A stretch of DNA of 64,000 bases from Inia geoffrensis. Its lineage: Eukaryota; Chordata; Mammalia; Artiodactyla; Iniidae. Under the pieces are notes generated by a model, which searched no databases, was not told the DNA's origin, and saw only the letters and a program-made list of their open reading frames with translations. This document shows positions 36,175 through 47,886 of this stretch, one piece after another. The stretch lies in NCBI GenBank assembly GCA_036417435.1, contig JAZAQT010000348.1, positions 124,001 through 188,000 of the forward strand, given 5' to 3'. The position numbers and the translations under genes were made by a program. Each line of letters opens with the position of its first letter. The first letter of the stretch is position 1.

Positions 36175-36187
36175 GGGGGGGGGGGGG
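36175..36187 (+). repeat. G13 tract, first C/D junction
   Basis: GGGGAGC followed by 13 G. Left-domain C monomers read GAGCGAGGGGTGAATGG here, so the tract replaces a GAGGGG. With the preceding GGGG it fits a G-quadruplex pattern. Confidence 0.85.
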
Positions 36188-36274
36188 TGAATGGAGAAAG
36201 ATGTTCTGCTACCTACGCACCCTCGACCACCACTCAGCCACAGAACAAAATGAACCCATACTCGTTGCAGCAGC

Positions 36275-37957
36275 ATGGGTGGAGCAGTAGGTGATCTCAT
36301 AAATTCTGATCAATTAGAGGCAGTAAGACACATATCCCAGGATATCACACTTTAGTCTGCCATCTAAATGCGGATACTAAGGAAGCTAGTACGCAAAGGA
36401 AACACAGGTTCACAAAGGGAAGAAAGAAGCCTGGAGTTCCCTGAGGGGGAAACTGGAGGCCGGGCAAGGGTGAAGTAGGAGGTCGGGATACACGGAAACA
36501 CGCCTCATGTATCAAAAAGTGCTCATCAAGGGCGACCCACCTGAAAGCACAGGGAACGCTATGAAATATTCCTCAATAAACGAAGAGTGCAAAGAATCCG
36601 AAACCCTAAGGGTATAGCTACGTGTATAATTGCATCAAGTGGCTGTACAACTCAAACAGATGCAATATTGTACATGAACTAGGCTGAAATGGAGAAGTAC
36701 TGTACAGTGACAAGGCAAGTAAGGGGGTAAGAAATGCCTACTCTGTTACCTCAGGCCTCTGTGATGTCGTTACCACGGTAACGCCCCTGGAGGCTAGGCA
36801 GGCCTGGGTCCCACGGCAGGAGAATTCTGCTGCTGAGGCAACAAGGGAAGAGGACGTGCCACCTGACAAGCGGCACCTCGGGCCACTATTGACCATTCTC
36901 CCCTGCGTGGTACCACAATCTCCCGATCCAACGTGGCCCTCCTACAGGTAAGCAAAGCCTGGTGCACCCAAATGAGGGTGGATCAGCAGAGAGGGAAGAG
37001 CGGTGAAGAAGCCGGATCTCCACAGCTCCTGCTCGGCAGGGTTCCACCTCCAGCCCACTTCATTAGAGTCGCCCCACCTGCGAACCGCGGCACCCTCCAA
37101 ATAGCCCACTTGCAAGGCTTGTGATATGCCAGGGGTGGGGCAGTGCAGGTTAAGGGGCAGGAGGTGAGCCTACAAAAGCCCAGGGGTGTGTGTTTAGCCA
37201 CGTTCGACTCCCCATGTCCAGTCCAACACCGGGAACCCCGCCAAGGCTTTCTTTCCCCACGTTACCAGAGACAACACGGAGCAGTGCTGCCCCCTCGTGG
37301 TACACTGCCGTAACAATCTTACCAACTGTGCTGAAAAGCACCTATCATCCAAAAAGCCTATGGCCTGCGGCTTTGCAGACACAAGCCTGCCCTCAAGAAA
37401 TACCCTGGACTAGGTCATCTGAAATGAATCCAAATCAGGACCGACTCTCAGGCAGAAACCTTTCAAGACCTCAGTGGTAGTCACCCGCGTTTTAGAAAAC
37501 AGCACATTCAAATGAAAAGATGCTCGAGATCTCTCATGATTAGAGAGTGAAAAGAAAGCTAGACGAGGTGTTCCCTGGCTGCAGTCCTCTCAAACCCTAA
37601 AACTGTAAGTGCTCAATAGGGCATGCCACAAAGTGAAGCCACCAACTGCTGTAGGTGGTATTGTAAATTGGTAACAGCCGGTACGAGGATCAGTAGGCAC
37701 ATTCCTTACCAAAGTAAACACTGGAGGTACCAGGAGATTCGGCAACTCCGCTGCAGGTCGTATAACCAGAGACTAGCATCACTGGAAGGAAGCACTTGCA
37801 CCCCAGCAGTCGTTGTGGTACACTTGACCACAGCCAAGACATACAAACGAACGAACTGTCGAATGAGGTGTGAAGGGAGAAAAATGTTCCGCTACCTACA
37901 CACCCTCGACTACCACTCAGCCACAGAACAAAATGAACTCATAGTATTGGCAGCAGC
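36275..37957 (+). repeat. Monomer D1 (long class), 1683 bp
   Basis: Class D is recognised by GAGCAGTAGGTGATCTC at the start, the 60-bp block (36836-36895), GGAGAATTCTGCTGCTGAGG, a CTCF-like core with five C residues (TGCCCCCTCGTGG) and CATAGTATTGGCAGC at its end. It is absent from the left domain. Confidence 0.93.
37287..37300 (-). promoter_or_regulatory. CTCF-like core, D1 (strongest class)
   Basis: The minus strand reads ACCACGAGGGGGCAGCAC, the best match in the window to the CTCF core because it has the preferred GGGGGC run. It sits 1012 bp from the D start. Confidence 0.65.
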
Positions 37958-39576
37958 ATGGGTGGAGCACTAAATGATCTCACTAATTCTGGTCAATTAG
38001 AGGCAGCAAGACACATATCCCTGGATATCACTTATGAGTGCATTCTACCTAGAGATACAAAGGAAGCTAGTAAAGAAAGGAAACACAGGTTCACAAAGGG
38101 AAGAAAGAAGCGAGGAGTTCCCACAGGGGGAGATTGGAGACCGGGGAAGGGTGAATTAGGAGATTGGGATTAACAGAAACACACTTAAAATATCAAAAAT
38201 TGCTCAACAAGGGCGACTCAACCGAAAGCACATGGGACACTACAAAATATTCCTCGATAAACAAACAGGGCAAAGAATCCGAAACCCTACAGGTACAGCT
38301 ACGTTCATAATTGCATCACGTGGCTGTAGAACTCAAAGAGACGGAGCATTGTATATAAACTATGCTGAACGAGGAAAGGACTGTTCAATGACAAGGCAAG
38401 TAAGGGCTTAAGAAATGCCCACTTTCTTACCTTAGGCCACTGTGACGTCGGCTGGTGTCAGGACCCTGGAGCCTCAGCAGGCCCGTGTCCCGAGGCTGGA
38501 GGATGCTGCTGCTGTTCTCCCCTGCGTGGTCCGAAAATCTCACGATCCAACATTGCCCTCCTACAGGTAAGCACAGCCTGGTGCGCCCAAATGATGGTGG
38601 AACAGCTGAGAGGGAAGGGCTGTGATGAAACCGGATCTCCACAGCTCCTGCCAGCCAAGTTCCCACCTCCAGCCCACTTCATTAGAGTCGCCCCACCTGC
38701 GAACCACGGCACTCTCTGAGTAGCCCACTTGCAAGGCTTGCGATATGCCAAGGGTGGAGCAGTGCAGGTTAAGGGGCAGGAGGTGAGCCTACAAAAGACC
38801 AGGTGTGTGTGTTTAGCCGCGTTCGACTCCCCATTTCCAACCCAACACCGGGAACCCCGCTAAGGCTTTCTTTCCCCACGTTACCAGAGACCACACGGAG
38901 CAGTGCGGCCGCCTCGTGGCACACTGCCGTAACAATCTTACCAACTGTGCTGAAGGGCACCTATCATCCACAAGGCCTACGGTCTGCGGTTTTGCAGAAG
39001 CAACCCTGCCCTCAAGAAATATCCTGGGCTAGGTCATCTGAAACGAATTCAAATCAGGCCCGACCCTGATGCAGGAAACTTTCAAGAACTCACTGGTACT
39101 CACCCGCGTTTTAGAAAACAGCACATTCAAAAGAAACGATGCTCAGGATCTGTCCTGGTTAGAGAGTGCAAAGAAAGCTAGACGAGGTGTTCCCTGGCTG
39201 CTGTCCTCTCGAACCCTAAAAGCGTAAGTGCTCAAGAGGGCATGCCAAAAAGTGAAGCCAGCTATTGCTGTTGGTGGGATTGTAAATCGCTAACAGCCGG
39301 TATGAGGCACAGTAGGCATATTCCTTACCAAACTAAACACTGGAAGTACCACGAGATTCGGCAACCGCGCTGCAGGTCGTATAACCAGAGACAAGCATCA
39401 TTGGAAGGAAGTCCTTGCACCCCAGCAGTCATTGTGGTTCCCATGACCGCAGCCAAAACACAGAAATGGACGGAATGGGGACCGAAGGGTGAATGGAGAA
39501 AGATGTTCTGCTACCTATGCACCCTCGACCACCACTCAGCCACAGAACAAAATGAACCCATACTCGTTGCAGCAGC
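37958..39576 (+). repeat. Monomer A'1, 1619 bp
   Basis: A' differs from A by CTTATGAGTGC near the start, GCGTGGTCCGAAAATC, GAGACCACACGGAG and GAAGTCCTTGCACC. Same length as A. Confidence 0.93.
38906..38919 (-). promoter_or_regulatory. CTCF-like core, A'1
   Basis: CCACGAGGCGGCCG, the same as A. Confidence 0.45.
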
Positions 39577-41266
39577 ATGGGTGGAGCAGTAGATGATCTC
39601 ACTAATCCCGGTCAATTAGAGGCAGCAAGACACATATCCCAGGATATCACACTTTTGTCTGCCATCTAAATACGGATACTGAGGAAGCTAGTACACAAAG
39701 GAAACATAGGTTGACAAAGGGAAGAAAGAAGCCTGGAGTTCCCTGAGGGGGACATTGGAGACTGGGGAGGGTTAAGTAGGAGGTCGGGATTCACAGAAAC
39801 TCGCCTAACGCTTAACGTATCAAAAAGTGCTCATCAAGGGCGACCCACCCGAAAGCACAGGGAACGCTACAAAACATTCCTCAAGAAGAGAAGAGTGCAA
39901 AGAATCCGAAACCCTAAGCATATAGCTACGTGTATAATTGCATCAAGTGGCCGGACAACACAAACAGACGCAACATTGCATATGAACTCGGCTGAAAGGG
40001 AAAAGTACTGTACAATGACAAGGCAAGTAAGGGGTTAAGCAATGCCTACTCTGTTACCTCAGGCCTCTGTGATGTCGTTACCACGGTAAGGGACCTGGAG
40101 CCTCGGCAGGCTTGGGTCCCACAGCCGGAGCATGCTGCTGCTGAGGCAGCAAGGGAGGAGGATGTGCCACCTGACAAGCGGCACCTCGGACCGCTATTGC
40201 CCATTCTCCCCTGCGTGGGACCACAATCTCCCGATCCAACGCGGCCCTTCTACAGTTAAGCGAATCCTGGTGCACCCAAATGAGGGTGGAGCAGCTGAGA
40301 GGGGAGCGCGGTGAAGAAACCGGATCTCCACAGCTCCTGCTAGGCAGGTTCCCACCTCCAGCTCTCTTCATTAGAGTCGCCCCACCTGCGAACCACGGCA
40401 CCCACCTCATAGCCCACTTTCAAGGCTTGCGATATGCGTGGGATGGGGCAGTGCAGGTGAAGGGGCAGGGGGTGAACATACACAAGCCCAGAGGTGTGTG
40501 TTTAGCCACGTTCGCCTCCCCATTGCCAATCCAACACCGGGACCCCCGCTAACACTTTCTTTCCCCAGGTTACAAGAGACGACACGGAGTAGTGCTGCCG
40601 CCTCGTGGCACACTGCCGTAACAACCTTACCAACTGTGCTGAAAAGCACCTATCCTTCACAAGGCCTAGAGCCTGCCCCTTTGCAAACACAACCCTGCGC
40701 TCAAGACATATCCTGGGCTAGGTAATCTGAAATGAATCCAAATCAGGCTCGACTCTCAGGCAGAAAGCCTTCAAGACCTCAGTGGTACTCACACGCGTTT
40801 CAGAAAACAGCACATTCAAATGAAAAGATGCTCAGGATCTCTCATGATTAGAGAGTGAAAAGAAAGCTAGATGAGGGGTTCCCTGGCTGCAATCCTCTTA
40901 AACCGTAAAATGTTAAGTGCTCTAGAGGGCGTGCCACAAAGTGAAGCAAGCTACTGCTGTTGGTGGGATTGTAAACTGGTAACAGACGGTATGAGGATCA
41001 GTAGGCACATTCCTTACCACACTAAACGCTGGAGGTACCACGAGATTCGGCAACAACGCTGCAGGTCGTATAACCAGAGATTAGCATCATTGGAAGGAAA
41101 CACTTGCACCCCAGAAGCCGTTGTGGTACCCTTGACCACAGCCAAGACATACAAACAAACGAACTGTCGCGCGAGGGGTGAAGGGAGAAAGATGTTCCAC
41201 GACCCACACAACCCTCGACTACCACTCAGCCATAGAATAAAATGGACTCATAGTATTTGCAGCAGC
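39577..41266 (+). repeat. Monomer B'1, 1690 bp
   Basis: B' differs from B by GCCATCTAAATACGG, GAAACATAGGTTGAC, CCCTAAGCATATAGC and ACCCACCTCATAGCC. A one-base insertion (CACACAACCCTCG near 41215) makes it 1690 bp. Confidence 0.93.
40595..40608 (-). promoter_or_regulatory. CTCF-like core, B'1
   Basis: CCACGAGGCGGCAG, the same as B. Confidence 0.6.
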
Positions 41267-41752
41267 ATGGGTGGAGCACTAAATGATCTCACTAACTCTG
41301 GTCAGTTAGAGGCAGCGAGACACATATCCCCGCATATCACTTATGTGTGCAGTCTACATAGGGACACAAAGGAAGCTAGTAAAGAAGGGAAACACAGGTT
41401 CACAAAGGGAAGAAAGAAGCGAGGAGTTCGAACAGCGGGAGATTGGAGACCGGGGAAGGGTGAATTACGAGAGTGGGATTCACAGAAAAAACATCTAACC
41501 TATCAAAAAGTGCTCATCAAGGGCGACTCACCCGAAAGAACATGGGACGCTACAGAATATTCCTCGATAAACTAACAGGGCAAAGAATCCGAAACCCGGC
41601 AGGTAGAGCTATGTTTGAAATTGCATCAAGGGGCTGTAGAGCTCAAAGAGACGCAACGTTGTATATAAACTCTGCTGAAAGGGAAAACAACTGTTCAATG
41701 ACAAGGCAAGTAAGGGCTTAAGAAATGCCCACATTCTTACCTCAGGTCTCTG

Positions 41753-41760
41753 TGACGTCA
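41753..41760. promoter_or_regulatory. CRE palindrome TGACGTCA, C'1
   Basis: Perfect CREB/ATF-type palindrome. Left-domain C monomers have TGACGTCG here, B has TGATGTCA, and A has GGACGTCG. Only C' has the full palindrome. Confidence 0.35.
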
Positions 41761-42215
41761 GCTGGTGTCAGACCCCTGGAGCCTCAGCAGGCCTGTGTCC
41801 CGCGGCTGGAGGATGCTGCTGCTGTTCTCCCCTGCGTGGTACGAAAATCTCCTGATCCAACATGGCCCTCCTGCAGGTAAGCACAGCCGGATGCACCCAA
41901 ATGATGGTGGAACAGCTGAGAGGGAAGGGTTGTGAAGAAACCGGATCTCCACAGCTCCTGCTAGGCAAGTTCCGAGCACCAGCTCACTTCATTAGCGTCG
42001 CCGCACCTGCGAACCACGGCACCCTCTGAGTAGCCCACTTGCAAGGCTTGCGATATGCCTGGGGTGGGGCAGTGCAGGTGAAGGGGCAGGAGGTGAGCCT
42101 ACAAAAGGCCAGGTGTGTGTGTTTAGCCACGTTAGACTCCCCATGTCCAATCCAACACCGGGAACCCCGCTAAGGCTTTCTTTCCCCACGTTCGCAGAGA
42201 CGACACGGTGCAGTG

Positions 42216-42229
42216 CTGCCGCCTCGTGG
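42216..42229 (-). promoter_or_regulatory. CTCF-like core, C'1
   Basis: CCACGAGGCGGCAG, the same as C. Confidence 0.6.
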
Positions 42230-42795
42230 CACACTGCCGTAACAATCTTACCAACTGTGCTCAAGGGCACCTATCATCCACAAGGCCTACGGCCTGCGGC
42301 TTTGGAGACACAACCCTGCCCTGAAGAAATATCCTGGCCTAGGTCATCTGAAACAAATTCAAATCAGGCCCGACATTGAGGCAGGAACCTTTCCAGAACT
42401 CAGTGGTACTCACCCGCGCGTTTTAGAAAACAGCACATTCAAAAGAAAAGATGCTCAGGATCTGTCCTGATTAGAGAGTGCAAAGAAAGCTAGACGAGGT
42501 GTTCCCTGGCTGCAGTCCTCTCAAACGCTAAAAGCGTAAGTGCTCAAGAGGGCATGCCAAAAAGAGAAGCCAGCTATTGCTGTTGGTGGGATTGTAAATC
42601 GCTAACAGCCGGTAAGAGGAACAGTAGGCAAATTCCTTACCAAACTAAACACTGTAGGTACCACGAGATTCGGCCACCCCACTGCAGGTCGTATAACCAG
42701 AGACTAGCATCATTGGAAGGAAGCACTTGCACCCAAGCAGTCCTTATCGTTCCCATGACCGCGGCCAAGACAAAGGAACGAACGGAATGGGGAGC

Positions 42796-42807
42796 GGGGG
42801 GGGGGGG
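42796..42807 (+). repeat. G12 tract, end of C'1
   Basis: Homopolymer of 12 G at the same place in the tetramer unit. Confidence 0.85.
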
Positions 42808-42894
42808 TGAATGGAGAAAGATGTTCTGCTACCTACGCACCCTCGACCACCACTCAGCCACAGAACAAAATGAACCCATACTCGTTGCAGCAGC

Positions 42895-44577
42895 ATGGGT
42901 GGAGCAGTAGGTGATCTCATAAATTCTGATCAATTAGAGGCAGTAAGACACATATCCCAGGATATCACACTTTAGTCTGCCATCTAAATGCGGATACTAA
43001 GGAAGCTAGTACGCAAAGGAAACACAGGTTCACAAAGGGAAGAAAGAAGCCTGGAGTTCCCTGAGGGGGAAACTGGAGGCCGGGCAAGGGTGAAGTAGGA
43101 GGTCGGGATACACGGAAACACGCCTCATGTATCAAAAAGTGCTCATCAAGGGCGACCCACCTGAAAGCACAGGGAACGCTATGAAATATTCCTCAATAAA
43201 CGAAGAGTGCAAAGAATCCGAAACCCTAAGGGTATAGCTACGTGTATAATTGCATCAAGTGGCTGTACAACTCAAACAGATGCAATATTGTACATGAACT
43301 AGGCTGAAATGGAGAAGTACTGTACAGTGACAAGGCAAGTAAGGGGGTAAGAAATGCCTACTCTGTTACCTCAGGCCTCTGTGATGTCGTTACCACGGTA
43401 ACGCCCCTGGAGGCTAGGCAGGCCTGGGTCCCACGGCAGGAGAATTCTGCTGCTGAGGCAACAAGGGAAGAGGACGTGCCACCTGACAAGCGGCACCTCG
43501 GGCCACTATTGACCATTCTCCCCTGCGTGGTACCACAATCTCCCGATCCAACGTGGCCCTCCTACAGGTAAGCAAAGCCTGGTGCACCCAAATGAGGGTG
43601 GATCAGCAGAGAGGGAAGAGCGGTGAAGAAGCCGGATCTCCACAGCTCCTGCTCGGCAGGGTTCCACCTCCAGCCCACTTCATTAGAGTCGCCCCACCTG
43701 CGAACCGCGGCACCCTCCAAATAGCCCACTTGCAAGGCTTGTGATATGCCAGGGGTGGGGCAGTGCAGGTTAAGGGGCAGGAGGTGAGCCTACAAAAGCC
43801 CAGGGGTGTGTGTTTAGCCACGTTCGACTCCCCATGTCCAGTCCAACACCGGGAACCCCGCCAAGGCTTTCTTTCCCCACGTTACCAGAGACAACACGGA
43901 GCAGTGCTGCCCCCTCGTGGTACACTGCCGTAACAATCTTACCAACTGTGCTGAAAAGCACCTATCATCCAAAAAGCCTATGGCCTGCGGCTTTGCAGAC
44001 ACAAGCCTGCCCTCAAGAAATACCCTGGACTAGGTCATCTGAAATGAATCCAAATCAGGCCCGACTCTCAGGCAGAAACCTTTCAAGACCTCAGTGGTAG
44101 TCACCCGCGTTTTAGAAAACAGCACATTCAAATGAAAAGATGCTCGAGATCTCTCATGATTAGAGAGTGAAAAGAAAGCTAGACGAGGTGTTCCCTGGCT
44201 GCAGTCCTCTCAAACCCTAAAACTGTAAGTGCTCAATAGGGCATGCCACAAAGTGAAGCCACCAACTGCTGTAGGTGGGATTGTAAATTGGTAACAGCCG
44301 GTACGAGGATCAGTAGGCACATTCCTTACCAAAGTAAACACTGGAGGTACCAGGAGATTCGGCAACTCCGCTGCAGGTCGTATAACCAGAGACTAGCATC
44401 ACTGGAAGGAAGCACTTGCACCCCAGCAGTCGTTGTGGTACACTTGACCACAGCCAAGACATACAAACGAACGAACTGTCGAATGAGGTGTGAAGGGAGA
44501 AAAATGTTCCGCTACCTACACACCCTCGACTACCACTCAGCCACAGAACAAAATGAACTCATAGTATTGGCAGCAGC
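42895..44577 (+). repeat. Monomer D2, 1683 bp
   Basis: Class D copy, nearly identical to D1. It has GTAGGTGGGATTG where D1 has GTAGGTGGTATTG. Confidence 0.93.
43907..43920 (-). promoter_or_regulatory. CTCF-like core, D2
   Basis: CCACGAGGGGGCAG. Confidence 0.65.
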
Positions 44578-46196
44578 ATGGGTGGAGCACTAAATGATCT
44601 CACTAATTCTGGTCAATTAGAGGCAGCAAGACACATATCCCTGGATATCACTTATGAGTGCATTCTACCTAGAGATACAAAGGAAGCTAGTAAAGAAAGG
44701 AAACACAGGTTCACAAAGGGAAGAAAGAAGCGAGGAGTTCCCACAGGGGGAGATTGGAGACCGGGGAAGGGTGAATTAGGAGATTGGGATTAACAGAAAC
44801 ACACTTAAAATATCAAAAATTGCTCAACAAGGGCGACTCAACCGAAAGCACATGGGACACTACAAAATATTCCTCGATAAACAAACAGGGCAAAGAATCC
44901 GAAACCCTACAGGTACAGCTACGTTCATAATTGCATCACGTGGCTGTAGAACTCAAAGAGACGGAGCATTGTATATAAACTATGCTGAACGAGGAAAGGA
45001 CTGTTCAATGACAAGGCAAGTAAGGGCTTAAGAAATGCCCACTTTCTTACCTTAGGCCACTGTGACGTCGGCTGGTGTCAGGACCCTGGAGCCTCAGCAG
45101 GCCCGTGTCCCGAGGCTGGAGGATGCTGCTGCTGTTCTCCCCTGCGTGGTCCGAAAATCTCACGATCCAACATTGCCCTCCTACAGGTAAGCACAGCCTG
45201 GTGCGCCCAAATGATGGTGGAACAGCTGAGAGGGAAGGGCTGTGATGAAACCGGATCTCCACAGCTCCTGCCAGCCAAGTTCCCACCTCCAGCCCACTTC
45301 ATTAGAGTCGCCCCACCTGCGAACCACGGCACTCTCTGAGTAGCCCACTTGCAAGGCTTGCGATATGCCAAGGGTGGAGCAGTGCAGGTTAAGGGGCAGG
45401 AGGTGAGCCTACAAAAGACCAGGTGTGTGTGTTTAGCCGCGTTCGACTCCCCATTTCCAACCCAACACCGGGAACCCCGCTAAGGCTTTCTTTCCCCACG
45501 TTACCAGAGACCACACGGAGCAGTGCGGCCGCCTCGTGGCACACTGCCGTAACAATCTTACCAACTGTGCTGAAGGGCACCTATCATCCACAAGGCCTAC
45601 GGTCTGCGGTTTTGCAGAAGCAACCCTGCCCTCAAGAAATATCCTGGGCTAGGTCATCTGAAACGAATTCAAATCAGGCCCGACCCTGATGCAGGAAACT
45701 TTCAAGAACTCACTGGTACTCACCCGCGTTTTAGAAAACAGCACATTCAAAAGAAACGATGCTCAGGATCTGTCCTGGTTAGAGAGTGCAAAGAAAGCTA
45801 GACGAGGTGTTCCCTGGCTGCTGTCCTCTCGAACCCTAAAAGCGTAAGTGCTCAAGAGGGCATGCCAAAAAGTGAAGCCAGCTATTGCTGTTGGTGGGAT
45901 TGTAAATCGCTAACAGCCGGTATGAGGCACAGTAGGCATATTCCTTCCCAAACTAAACACTGGAAGTACCACGAGATTCGGCAACCGCGCTGCAGGTCGT
46001 ATAACCAGAGACAAGCATCATTGGAAGGAAGTCCTTGCACCCCAGCAGTCATTGTGGTTCCCATGACCGCAGCCAAAACATAGAAATGGACGGAATGGGG
46101 ACCGAAGGGTGAATGGAGAAAGATGTTCTGCTACCTATGCACCCTCGACCACCACTCAGCCACAGAACAAAATGAACCCATACTCGTTGCAGCAGC
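44578..46196 (+). repeat. Monomer A'2, 1619 bp
   Basis: A' copy with ATTCCTTCCCAAAC near 45943, also in A'3 and A'4 but not A'1. Confidence 0.93.
45526..45539 (-). promoter_or_regulatory. CTCF-like core, A'2
   Basis: CCACGAGGCGGCCG. Confidence 0.45.
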
Positions 46197-47886
46197 ATGG
46201 GTGGAGCAGTAGATGATCTCACTAATCCCGGTCAATTAGAGGCAGCAAGACACATATCCCAGGATATCACACTTTTGTCTGCCATCTAAATACGGATACT
46301 GAGGAAGCTAGTACACAAAGGAAACATAGGTTGACAAAGGGAAGAAAGAAGCCTGGAGTTCCCTGAGGGGGACATTGGAGACTGGGGAGGGTTAAGTAGG
46401 AGGTCGGGATTCACAGAAACTCGCCTAACGCTTAACGTATCAAAAAGTGCTCATCAAGGGCGACCCACCCGAAAGCACAGGGAACGCTACAAAACATTCC
46501 TCAAGAAGAGAAGAGTGCAAAGAATCCGAAACCCTAAGCATATAGCTACGTGTATAATTGCATCAAGTGGCCGGACAACACAAACAGACGCAACATTGCA
46601 TATGAACTCGGCTGAAAGGGAAAAGTACTGTACAATGACAAGGCAAGTAAGGGGTTAAGCAATGCCTACTCTGTTACCTCAGGCCTCTGTGATGTCGTTA
46701 CCACGGTAAGGGACCTGGAGCCTCGGCAGGCTTGGGTCCCACAGCCGGAGCATGCTGCTGCTGAGGCAGCAAGGGAGGAGGATGTGCCACCTGACAAGCG
46801 GCACCTCGGACCGCTATTGCCCATTCTCCCCTGCGTGGGACCACCATCTCCCGATCCAACGCGGCCCTTCTACAGTTAAGCGAATCCTGGTGCACCCAAA
46901 TGAGGGTGGAGCAGCTGAGAGGGGAGCGCGGTGAAGAAACCGGATCTCCACAGCTCCTGCTAGGCAGGTTCCCACCTCCAGCTCTCTTCATTAGAGTCGC
47001 CCCACCTGCGAACCACGGCACCCACCTCATAGCCCACTTTCAAGGCTTGCGATATGCGTGGGATGGGGCAGTGCAGGTGAAGGGGCAGGGGGTGAACATA
47101 CACAAGCCCAGAGGTGTGTGTTTAGCCACGTTCGCCTCCCCATTGCCAATCCAACACCGGGACCCCCGCTAACACTTTCTTTCCCCAGGTTACAAGAGAC
47201 GACACGGAGTAGTGCTGCCGCCTCGTGGCACACTGCCGTAACAACCTTACCAACTGTGCTGAAAAGCACCTATCCTTCACAAGGCCTAGAGCCTGCCCCT
47301 TTGCAAACACAACCCTGCGCTCAAGACATATCCTGGGCTAGGTAATCTGAAATGAATCCAAATCAGGCTCGACTCTCAGGCAGAAAGCCTTCAAGACCTC
47401 AGTGGTACTCACACGCGTTTCAGAAAACAGCACATTCAAATGAAAAGATGCTCAGGATCTCTCATGATTAGAGAGTGAAAAGAAAGCTAGATGAGGGGTT
47501 CCCTGGCTGCAATCCTCTTAAACCGTAAAATGTTAAGTGCTCTAGAGGGCGTGCCACAAAGTGAAGCAAGCTACTGCTGTTGGTGGGATTGTAAACTGGT
47601 AACAGACGGTATGAGGATCAGTAGGCACATTCCTTACCACACTAAACGCTGGAGGTACCACGAGATTCGGCAACAACGCTGCAGGTCGTATAACCAGAGA
47701 TTAGCATCATTGGAAGGAAACACTTGCACCCCAGAAGCCGTTGTGGTACCCTTGACCACAGCCAAGACATACAAACAAACGAACTGTCGCGCGAGGGGTG
47801 AAGGGAGAAAGATGTTCCACGACCCACACAACCCTCGACTACCACTCAGCCATAGAATAAAATGGACTCATAGTATTTGCAGCAGC
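46197..47886 (+). repeat. Monomer B'2, 1690 bp
   Basis: B' copy with a private GACCACCATCTCC near 46853. Confidence 0.93.
47215..47228 (-). promoter_or_regulatory. CTCF-like core, B'2
   Basis: CCACGAGGCGGCAG. Confidence 0.6.

Larger units (their letters stand above)
31337..36274 (+). repeat. Trimer HOR unit T6 (A6-B8-C8), 4938 bp, boundary unit
   Basis: Last trimer before the tetramer domain. Most of C8 is ordinary C, but its final ~120 bp are C' type (GACAAAGGAACGAACGG and a 13-base G-tract). It is therefore 7 bp longer than a normal C and is followed by D. Confidence 0.92.
34647..36274 (+). repeat. Monomer C8 with C' ending, 1628 bp
   Basis: C-type through CTGTAGGCACC (C-diagnostic C at 36038), then C'-type from GACAAAGG (36152) onward, including the first G-tract. 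The recombination or divergence boundary between the two array domains therefore lies inside this monomer. Confidence 0.9.
36275..42894 (+). repeat. Tetramer HOR unit Q1 (D1-A'1-B'1-C'1), 6620 bp
   Basis: First complete D-A'-B'-C' unit. Private or nearly private changes include GTAGGTGGTATTG near 37657 in D1 and AAAACACAGAAATGG near 39459 in A'1. The other A' copies read AAAACATAGAAATGG there. Confidence 0.94.
41267..42894 (+). repeat. Monomer C'1, 1628 bp
   Basis: C' differs from C by CTACATAGGGACAC, GAACAGCGGGAG, a perfect CRE palindrome (41753-41760), ACGTTAGACTCC and a terminal G-tract (42796-42807). Confidence 0.93.

Noticed and set aside
36275..37957. D monomer as a transposon insertion into the trimer
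   Set aside because: It is homologous to the other monomers over its whole length, in phase and orientation, with no terminal repeats or target duplication. It is a fourth monomer class, not an insertion.
40871..41575. 234-codon ORF as a protein gene
   Set aside because: It spans a monomer junction, exists only because of a one-base insertion, and is broken in all left-domain units. No domain is recognisable.
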